Shown here: positions 57,435 to 64,000 of the stretch, one piece after another
How positions within the stretch are numbered: position 1 is the first letter of the stretch
Layout: each line of letters opens with the position of its first letter
NCBI RefSeq assembly: GCF_000340215.1
Contig: NW_006921532.1
Location: 10,763,764 to 10,827,763, forward strand
Length of the DNA stretch: 64,000 bases
Direction of reading: 5' to 3'
DNA from: Pseudocercospora fijiensis CIRAD86
Lineage: Eukaryota; Ascomycota; Dothideomycetes; Mycosphaerellales; Mycosphaerellaceae
The notes under the pieces: model-generated
What the model was told of the DNA's origin: nothing
The model's database searches: none
What the model saw: the letters and a program-made list of their open reading frames with translations, nothing else
Translations under genes and position numbers: made by a program

Positions 57435-58070
57435 GTGCCGGCTGTAGCAAGCAGCTGCGGTGCCGATTCAACGTGGAATCTCGAGCTCGACGATACTTAC
57501 TTTGATTGGGACGCTTTTACGACGTTGACGACATCGCAACATTTGGATTTTCAGACGAATACGGATGCTGATATGCCATTGACTGCTGTAATGGAACCTA
57601 CGACTTTCCAAAATCTTATTATGGATGGGAGTGGAGATTTTTATGATCCTTACACTACTACATCAACGGCGCTGTCTGCTACCAACCCTCGTCCTCCTTC
57701 TTCTTCCGATCCCTCCACACAACAATCTCCCAACGACGACGACGACTTCATCCTCTTCCCATCTCCACCCCACAATCACACCACATCCTCCTCCTCCTGC
57801 GATCACTCTCCCCCCAACGCCAAGTCTTCTTCCAACCCCCACCTTTCCCCATCCTCCTCATCAAATACAGGAGCATCTTCGAACAAAATCTCTAAACGTC
57901 GAAAAAACACCGAGGCCGCGAGACGGTATCGACAACGGAAAGTCGATCGTGTTACGGAATTGGAGGAGGCGCTTGCTGCTGTGCAGAAGGAGAGGGATGA
58001 GTTGAAGTTTAGGCTTGTGAGGTGTGAGGCTGAGGTTGAGGTTTTGAGACGGGTGGGGATGGGGAAGTGA
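57435..58070 (+). CDS. bZIP transcription factor, 5' end unresolved
   Basis: The open frame covers 211 codons but opens at a GTG, not an ATG. A 5' exon (perhaps 57,220-57,298, giving MRTQNDSYSLIV) spliced into this one, or a start at the internal ATG 57,573, are the options. The C-terminus carries a basic region and leucine zipper: KRRKNTEAARRYRQRKVDRV, then LEEALAAVQKERDELKFRL and VLRRVG. The NTEAARRYRQRK pattern is of the Gcn4/CpcA type. The centre is rich in Ser, Pro and Asn, and the front is acidic and aromatic (LELDDTYFDWDAF), which looks like an activation domain. The coding strand is A/C-rich at 57,660-57,900 and G/T-rich after 57,950. Confidence 0.82.
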   Translation: MPAVASSCGADSTWNLELDDTYFDWDAFTTLTTSQHLDFQTNTDADMPLTAVMEPTTFQNLIMDGSGDFYDPYTTTSTALSATNPRPPSSSDPSTQQSPNDDDDFILFPSPPHNHTTSSSSCDHSPPNAKSSSNPHLSPSSSSNTGASSNKISKRRKNTEAARRYRQRKVDRVTELEEALAAVQKERDELKFRLVRCEAEVEVLRRVGMGK

Positions 58071-58956
58071 GGAAATAAGAAGGGATGGGATAGGTTGGGG
58101 GGGGGGGGGGTGGTGAGGTGGAAAATTTAGGGGGGTTTCGATTTCTTTGTATGTGTGTGATGAGAAATTCATATGTAAATCCCGCCTCTTCATTTCTCCT
58201 AGAACGCATGTAATACGGAAGGCTATCTAACCTGCACGCTCAACAGCTACATGTCCAGCTACCTAGCTATGCTATATCAATCAATACTGAACGAACGTCT
58301 CGAAATTCGTAAAGTAGAATATACGAGTTTGAGGATTCACGCTCGCTGGCTAGAATTCCTGACGAGAGGTCGAATGAGAGTGAGTACGGTATGGGGATTT
58401 TGAGTGAAGGGCTTGCTTGCTTGCTTGTTTCAATAAATCGGTCCTTGAGTTTTGTGATTTGTATGCGTGGTTTTGATATTACCTTGACGCAGGATGCAGA
58501 GGGGAACGCTGCCTAGATATGTTGGAGTTCTAGATGAGGCTGGGGGGGCCGCGGGATGTGTTGCTTGTCGGGCATCAGCGACGACGACTATAGACTATGA
58601 TGGTGTTTGACACTTTGGATCTGAGGTTGACTTCCTTTGGGAGGCTGGCTAGTATTCAGAATGTCTGTCCCAGGTGAGGGGAGGGATTGTTTCCGAGGCC
58701 CGACGTACAATGCCGCTCCAGCGCCAAATCCTCCAATTATTGAGACGCGGACAAGTACCACAGCGGAAACGAGCTCGAATTTCTGATCGAAACTAAACCG
58801 GTTTAATTTTCCAACTGAGAACATCTACAATCTTGGCAGGCGCGCGCGGAACTGAGGGTTTTACATGGAAGGCATTACCCCTGCCTGGCCTCACATCCAA
58901 CCATGCATCGTAGAACGCCTTTACTTCCGTCTTCATCTCCGGCCTAGAAAGTCATG
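58071..58956. other. Convergent 3' region, bZIP and TPP1-like genes
   Basis: Both genes end here. A 13-base G run is at about 58,098-58,110. No supported coding frame. The low-complexity G/T-rich stretch continues from the bZIP gene to about 58,140. Confidence 0.45.
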
Positions 58957-60525
58957 TTACCTTGCTTGTAATGCGATAGAAAGTGAAGGTGAGATATACC
59001 CTCCACTCTGCTTAGACTCACGCTCACGTTGTCTCTCACGCTCGAAGAATTCTTCTCGTTGCTTCCGTTGCCGCTCCGCCGGATGTTGCTGTAGATGACG
59101 CTCCATCTGTGCTGGGGAGCGCATGGCTCGAGGTTCACGAGGGAGCGGTTGGGGAGCGGCGACTTCTAGCTCCTCTACGCTTGATGGAGGGGGCGGTCTT
59201 TTGATGGGTGGCTTTGTGGGCGATTGGGAGGGAGAAATGATCGATTGGGAGCAGGGCCAGTCTTTGGATGAAATCTCTCGCTCCGAGTCTGAGCTGTCGT
59301 CTGCTGCGCTCGATGAAGATTCGGCGTCATTTTCCGGTGTAGCTGGCTTTGAAGGAGGTGATGTTGTTTGGGCTCCTGACTGTGACGGCTTCTGCGCTTC
59401 AGCCGAGGCTTCGGCATTCCACTTTGACAGCAGCTCGATCGGGACGTTTGGATGGACGGGTGTACGGCCTGGTGGTGTTGGATGCCATGATGAAGCACAT
59501 TCGAGAAGCTTGCGCTGATTGTCCGGGATCTTGCGACGACCGTATTTCATGTTGTCACTCTGTGTTGGTCGCGGCTTGGTAGGAGTCTCCGCAACAACTG
59601 CAGTGCTTGGCTCTTCACAAGGTGCCGGAGCTAGTGTGGGCTCGGGTGAGGCGTCACCCATTCTCACATCAGGCATTTCGCTTCGTGCGTCGCTCCGCGC
59701 AGCAGTGGGCAGCCGTGCGCTCTGCGGCGGAGGCTGGTGAGCGGTCTTCGATGGCACTGGCGCAGTTCCTTTGCCCTTTGGCTTGCCCATCAATTCCAAG
59801 AGATGGTTGGCTCTCATCGGCTGGTCTAGATTCACGCCCCTTTCGATTTCGTATCCATCGCGTGTCAACGAAGGGCCGCTCCGTCGTGGTGGCTGGGACT
59901 GTGGTACCTGACACGGACGCATGTCATCGTCATCGTCGTCGTCGATCTCGATTGGAGGCGGTCGCGGCGGCTGAACCTGCTCGCCTTCCTCGGGCTCTTC
60001 TTTGATAGGTGGCACGCGTATGGTCTTGACGTTCTCGAGGAGCAGTCGAATATGTTCATTCTCTTCGATGGGCTTCGGATCGCCATCTATCTTGCGGAGA
60101 TGATGCTTGTAAAGAAGCTCTTCGATGTTGAGCTGTACGAAACCGTCGGCTGGGCCAAATGGCGTGCTGACAACCGTGACCTTCTTGATCTGGAAGACAT
60201 CGCCGGTGACTTCAATATCGAGAGACTCATCGGTAGCTTCCTCAAAAGCCGCCACAGCCTCGTCCGAGAACTGCGCCTTGACCCTGGTAGCGCCGTCAGA
60301 AACGAAGCCAATGGTGGGATCCTTGGACGAGAGAACGTTGATTAGTTGAACGTCACAGCCATCTGGAGGCCGAGATGTGCTGCGAAAATTGCTCCCATCG
60401 TCGCTGAACCGGGTATCAGGATCAGCCTTGACACCGTCATCCAATCCTTGCCGCCAGGTCAGAACGTGCGAAATCTCCTCCCAAATGTAGTCGGCGAGCC
60501 ACGCCTTACGTGACTTTGGCGCCAT
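58957..60525 (-). CDS. TPP1-like shelterin/telomere protein (tentative)
   Basis: A single-exon reading gives 522 residues. The first 150 look like the OB-fold of the fungal shelterin subunit family TPP1 (Tpz1/Est3-like): WLADYIWEEI, then DVQLINVLSSKDPTIGFVSDGATRVKAQFS, EEATDESLDIEVTGDVFQIKKVTVV, and GFVQLNIEELLYKHHLRKIDG. A long disordered region follows, with an acidic run (IEIDDDDDDD), poly-Pro and Ser/Glu tracts, and a charged Arg/Glu end. I infer a telomere end-protection role from family resemblance alone. A donor-like gtgagt near 59,018 could give a slightly different C-terminus. It shares a 388-bp upstream region with FAB1. Confidence 0.6.
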   Translation of the reverse strand: MAPKSRKAWLADYIWEEISHVLTWRQGLDDGVKADPDTRFSDDGSNFRSTSRPPDGCDVQLINVLSSKDPTIGFVSDGATRVKAQFSDEAVAAFEEATDESLDIEVTGDVFQIKKVTVVSTPFGPADGFVQLNIEELLYKHHLRKIDGDPKPIEENEHIRLLLENVKTIRVPPIKEEPEEGEQVQPPRPPPIEIDDDDDDDMRPCQVPQSQPPRRSGPSLTRDGYEIERGVNLDQPMRANHLLELMGKPKGKGTAPVPSKTAHQPPPQSARLPTAARSDARSEMPDVRMGDASPEPTLAPAPCEEPSTAVVAETPTKPRPTQSDNMKYGRRKIPDNQRKLLECASSWHPTPPGRTPVHPNVPIELLSKWNAEASAEAQKPSQSGAQTTSPPSKPATPENDAESSSSAADDSSDSEREISSKDWPCSQSIISPSQSPTKPPIKRPPPPSSVEELEVAAPQPLPREPRAMRSPAQMERHLQQHPAERQRKQREEFFERERQRERESKQSGGYISPSLSIALQAR

Positions 60526-60913
60526 GCTGCTGCAGGTGTGGTGGATCTCGTGCGTGCATTGCGGGGCCTTGAGCAGAGGGCTGTCGATGGGGCTCGACTG
60601 AGAATGGTGAAGTGAAGCTCGAGTGGTGTGTATGTGGTTCGCGTGTGCGAAGGGTGGTGACGGTGAAGTCTGAATGCGCGCGTCGCGTCGCGAGGTGCAT
60701 TCGTCCTGGCGGCGTCGGAGTCCGGCTCGGCTCCCGGCAAGCTGGATCGTGCGTCATATTCTACACCACTCTGCTGCACTGCACGAGGTCCGCGGAGGAG
60801 ACTCGCTTCAGCTTCAGCAGATGCGGTGCACAGCTCGGACGCTGCGAGAGCCATACCTTGGCGCATATTCGAGATGCTAGACGAATGTCCACCACGACAC
60901 GCCGCCGACCAGC
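60526..60913. promoter_or_regulatory. Divergent promoter, TPP1-like and FAB1
   Basis: 388 bp separate the two start codons. Overlapping frames cross it on both strands but look like chance. No named motif was seen. Confidence 0.45.
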
Positions 60914-63900
60914 ATGGCACCTCCCGACACCAGTTCGCCGTCGTCTTCGAGCAACTTCATACCATTTCTTGGCGCCAGATCGCGTCGAGGCTCACTGGCC
61001 TCGATCGCGTCGCGGAAGGAGCTGGACAAGGATGTGCTGCAGCAGGCACTGAACGACATACATACACATGAATGCAAGTCGGTAGGATTGACGTCCTTCC
61101 ATGACTTCGACGGCGCAGGAAGCCGGGGAGGAGCCAAAGAGCTTGTCAGTAATGGTGTCACGGGACTGTACAACAAGTTGCGGCAGAGCGTGGTTGGCGG
61201 TGGAAGTGCGCCTGCGCCTGCGCCTGCGCCGGTGAGAGACAGTAGCAGCGCCAAGGTCAGCAGGCCCAAGAGCAGCGAGTCGAAGGAATCGCTGCCTCTC
61301 GTGTCACCGTCACAGCAGTCGTCTTCTCCAGCCGCTTCGAGGCCCGATATCAGAAATCTGACTATCAAGAAGCCGCCGGCTGACATCCAGCCTGCTCATG
61401 CCTTGAGCCTTCCCGCTTCTCCACACGTCCGTAGTTTCTCAAGCAGTGAGTCTTCCGAAGTCAAGCCAAGCACGCCAAAATTACATACCGCAGATGGACA
61501 GCCAATCCCGTCCGATGACGTCCGACAGAGACAAGCTGAGGGCTTGAAAGTGATGCTGCCGAAAGATATTCCCGTCCATGCTCCAAAGCCTTCGCGTACT
61601 GCTCAGGATGCGCCCACCAAGGAGGATCTGGACAAGGCGCGCAGTGCGTGGATGGACAATGATCGCAGTGAAGTAGCCACCGATGCATTGGCGCGTGTAC
61701 TCTCGCATCGTGAAGTGCCGATCACTGATCGACCGGAGCATCTCAAGCGCATAAATATCGAGGACGACGAAGCCATGGACGACTCAGATGATGCGGACGG
61801 CCTGGACGATCCGCTGCCTCAGCCGAGCCGGATTTTGGTGAATGACGTTCCCCGTAAATCGACTCCCGCCCCAGCGAAAGAGCAACGGGATCCAGGCAGG
61901 CCGCCCATGCCCAGAGCTGGTCCTTCTCACCTGCCTGGCTTCGATCCATCCCGTGCGTCATCCACTATGGATGGCTCAGAGCCCGATTCAAGGTCGAGTT
62001 CCATGGCTCCACCGCTTCGCAAACCCGCTCTAGAACCATCTCCCAATCTGAACTCAGCCTTGCAGCGTCGAAGGGCCGGCCTGAAACCCATGCCAAGTGC
62101 TTCATCCTCGCTGAACATCTCCAGCATCACGTCCCTCAAGCGTAGAGTCCTTGCCAAGGACTTCTGGATGAAGGATGAAAACGCAAAAGTCTGCTTCTCG
62201 TGCGGACAGAGCTTTTCTACCTTCAGACGGAAGCATCACTGCCGCACCTGCGGACAAATCTTTGATGCTAATTGCACAACACTAGTACCAGGCAGGCCCT
62301 TTGCGCTTCCAGGCACCGTGCGACTATGCAACCCTTGCGAAGAGATTATCTTCGGGGATGACGACTCGACTGTCTTCTCCGACGATGATGACTATCAGCG
62401 AAGCCCGATGGTGCAGAATTACGACAGCAGTCCTGCGATACAACGCTTCGACGGACCTGCTTTCAGCAGAGTCGATACTGAAGTACAGACTCCTTCCATC
62501 GGTATCCCCGTCTCACGTAGAAATCGAGAAGCAAAGAGGAGATCGGCTGTAATTGAGTTCGACGCACAGCCAACACATGTGCTGGCGCGTCCGAGCTCGT
62601 CGCACTCCTTGATTTCCCTGAGTAGACGTCCTCGGTCTTCCAGCCATCATCGTCGACGGCATTCTCGTCTTCAGCCGACACGTCTTGGCAGATCCAGTGT
62701 CGATGCTGAGCGTGGTCCATTTCATCAGCAGCATGGAAGCGAGCATCTTGAGAAGAAGCCAACACTTCCGACTTTCCACAACGACAATGTCATTGATCCT
62801 GACTTGGCTGCATTCCTTTCGGACGACGGTTCAGAGGACGAAGACCAGCCAAATATACTCTCCGCCGTCAGCGACGCGCACGCTGCCTCTCCTGGCGATC
62901 GAGAAAAGCTTGGCTTCAGTAATCTCTTCTCAACGGGAATACGCAAGGGGCGATCAAGAGGCACGGATCGACGCGTTGCACCTTCGAGTGCACACGATCT
63001 TAAAGAGGAAGACAAAGGCACACCCAGGTTGAAGCGCAGCCGGAATATGAGCAATGCCTCACTGACATTCAATCGCACATCGCCAAGGCGCAGCCGCAGC
63101 AATCTACTCTTGGGGACTGCAGAAGCTGACGGACATCACGCTCAGCCCACATCACCCCTCGTCACGGCGGGATCAACGCATGCCAGGGTAATCTCAAGCT
63201 CAAGCATGCAGCATGATCAGCCGAAGGATGACCTAGAGCTTTACCCTGCCAGCTATGAACATGTGAAGAAGCTGCTCTCGCAGCTATTGAAAGATCACAA
63301 TGTGCCGAATCCACACGCATGGCAGAAGGCTTTGGTACCAATTCTGATGAGATGCACAGATGACGTAGAGCCTGATGTGCAGCAAGGCGATGACATGGAC
63401 ATCCGCCATTACGTCAAATTGAAGAAGGTGCCAGGTGGGCGTCCTGGGGATACAGCGTATGTGTCTGGCATTGTCTTCAGCAAGAATATTGCTCTGAAGA
63501 CCATGGCTCGATCCATCAGTCACCCGCGCATACTCATTCTAGGCTTCGCAATCGAGTACGCTAGGCACGAATCGCACTTCATGAGTCTGGAACCTGTGAT
63601 CGCGCAAGAACAAGAGTATCTTGCAAACATTGTCGGTCGCATTGCGAAGCTCAATCCACATGTGGTCCTAGTACAGAAGCATATATCTGGCCGGGCCCTG
63701 CACTTGCTGGAAGAGCGAGGTATCACTGTCGCATACAACATCAAGGAGTCCGTCCTGGCAGCAGTCGCCCGCGTTACCGAAACTGTCATGATCAATTCTA
63801 TCGACAAACTCACAATTGATGCATCACGATTGGGATATTGCGAAAACTTCGAAGTGAAGACGTACGTTGCTGAAGGTCATCGCAAGACATACATATACTT

Positions 63901-64000
63901 GTCCGGTTGTGAGCCGGATCTTGGATGTACAGTTGTACTGAGAGGCGGCGACACTAAGACCTTGCGCATCATCAAGCGCATTGCGGAATTCATGTGTTAC
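60914..64000 (+). CDS. FAB1: Fab1/PIKfyve PI3P 5-kinase, 5' part (runs off window)
   Basis: Fab1 makes PtdIns(3,5)P2 on the vacuole membrane. The frame is open for 1,029 codons from the ATG at 60,914 to the last base, with no intron in this part. A disordered N-terminus leads to a FYVE zinc finger from about residue 420: CFSCGQSFSTFRRKHHCRTC, then FDANC and VRLCNPC, with the RKHHCR PI3P-binding core. A Ser/Arg-rich linker follows. From about residue 770 comes the CCT/TCP1-like chaperonin domain (YVSGIVFSKNIALKTM, NPHVVLVQKHISGRALHLL, YIYLSGCEPDLGCTVVLRGG). The kinase domain lies beyond the window. A shorter upstream Met in another frame was not used. Confidence 0.95.
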   Translation, partial: MAPPDTSSPSSSSNFIPFLGARSRRGSLASIASRKELDKDVLQQALNDIHTHECKSVGLTSFHDFDGAGSRGGAKELVSNGVTGLYNKLRQSVVGGGSAPAPAPAPVRDSSSAKVSRPKSSESKESLPLVSPSQQSSSPAASRPDIRNLTIKKPPADIQPAHALSLPASPHVRSFSSSESSEVKPSTPKLHTADGQPIPSDDVRQRQAEGLKVMLPKDIPVHAPKPSRTAQDAPTKEDLDKARSAWMDNDRSEVATDALARVLSHREVPITDRPEHLKRINIEDDEAMDDSDDADGLDDPLPQPSRILVNDVPRKSTPAPAKEQRDPGRPPMPRAGPSHLPGFDPSRASSTMDGSEPDSRSSSMAPPLRKPALEPSPNLNSALQRRRAGLKPMPSASSSLNISSITSLKRRVLAKDFWMKDENAKVCFSCGQSFSTFRRKHHCRTCGQIFDANCTTLVPGRPFALPGTVRLCNPCEEIIFGDDDSTVFSDDDDYQRSPMVQNYDSSPAIQRFDGPAFSRVDTEVQTPSIGIPVSRRNREAKRRSAVIEFDAQPTHVLARPSSSHSLISLSRRPRSSSHHRRRHSRLQPTRLGRSSVDAERGPFHQQHGSEHLEKKPTLPTFHNDNVIDPDLAAFLSDDGSEDEDQPNILSAVSDAHAASPGDREKLGFSNLFSTGIRKGRSRGTDRRVAPSSAHDLKEEDKGTPRLKRSRNMSNASLTFNRTSPRRSRSNLLLGTAEADGHHAQPTSPLVTAGSTHARVISSSSMQHDQPKDDLELYPASYEHVKKLLSQLLKDHNVPNPHAWQKALVPILMRCTDDVEPDVQQGDDMDIRHYVKLKKVPGGRPGDTAYVSGIVFSKNIALKTMARSISHPRILILGFAIEYARHESHFMSLEPVIAQEQEYLANIVGRIAKLNPHVVLVQKHISGRALHLLEERGITVAYNIKESVLAAVARVTETVMINSIDKLTIDASRLGYCENFEVKTYVAEGHRKTYIYLSGCEPDLGCTVVLRGGDTKTLRIIKRIAEFMCY

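Noticed and set aside
1..64000. CRISPR array, prophage or bacterial operon features
   Set aside because: The DNA is nuclear fungal with spliceosomal introns; no spaced direct repeats or bacterial signals were seen.

Overview
This window is fungal nuclear DNA, most likely from a filamentous ascomycete (Pezizomycotina, probably Dothideomycetes). The genes have short spliceosomal introns (about 50-100 bp, GT-AG). They include a hybrid histidine kinase of the fungal phytochrome family, an ICP55-type peptidase, a YANK-type AGC kinase and a TPP1-like telomere protein. Two transposon islands carry the mark of repeat-induced point mutation (RIP): CpA and TpG almost absent, TpA in excess. The species cannot be fixed from sequence alone.

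Layout. Positions 1-13,070 are a RIP-ruined island: an unidentified long decayed reading frame on the minus strand (about 650-3,960), a Ty3/Gypsy pol with chromodomain on the minus strand (about 8,160-4,160), and the C-terminal part of a hAT transposase on the plus strand (about 11,880-13,000). From 13,646 to 50,481 lies a dense housekeeping block: DBF4/Dfp1 (+), ATG12 (+), PanB (-), a YANK kinase (-), UBC8 (-), ICP55 (-), a SIRT5-like sirtuin (-), PAN2 (+), PCK1 (-), phytochrome (-), a flavoprotein-ankyrin-like fusion (+), a 184-bp MITE, cyclophilin CYP1 (+), a formaldehyde-dehydrogenase-like ADH (-), an enoyl-CoA hydratase family protein (+) and a PAF-acetylhydrolase-like lipase (+). A second RIP island (about 51,280-54,600) holds a dead piggyBac transposase. 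The last block has a GT31-like glycosyltransferase (+), a bZIP factor (+), a TPP1-like protein (-) and the 5' part of FAB1 (+), which runs off the window.

The genes are ordinary single transcription units, not an operon or a recognisable secondary-metabolite cluster. Three divergent pairs share 384-401 bp promoters: sirtuin/PAN2, ADH/ECH and TPP1-like/FAB1. ATG12/PanB and CYP1/ADH converge with only 44 and 51 bp between stop codons. Some functional links exist by family knowledge: UBC8 is the E2 for glucose-induced degradation of gluconeogenic enzymes, and PCK1 is a gluconeogenic enzyme. PanB starts the pantothenate/CoA route, to which the flavoprotein domain at 41,671 is related by fold. These may be chance neighbours.

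The most unusual observations are: (1) blocks of opposite amino/keto (AC versus GT) strand skew that flip inside at least six genes and run through introns; (2) a flavoprotein domain, apparently lacking its usual catalytic His and Asn, fused to ankyrin-like repeats; (3) a long, almost indel-free but RIP-stopped reading frame of unknown family beside the Gypsy element; (4) a MITE with 30-bp perfect terminal repeats. I found no CRISPR array, rRNA or convincing tRNA gene.
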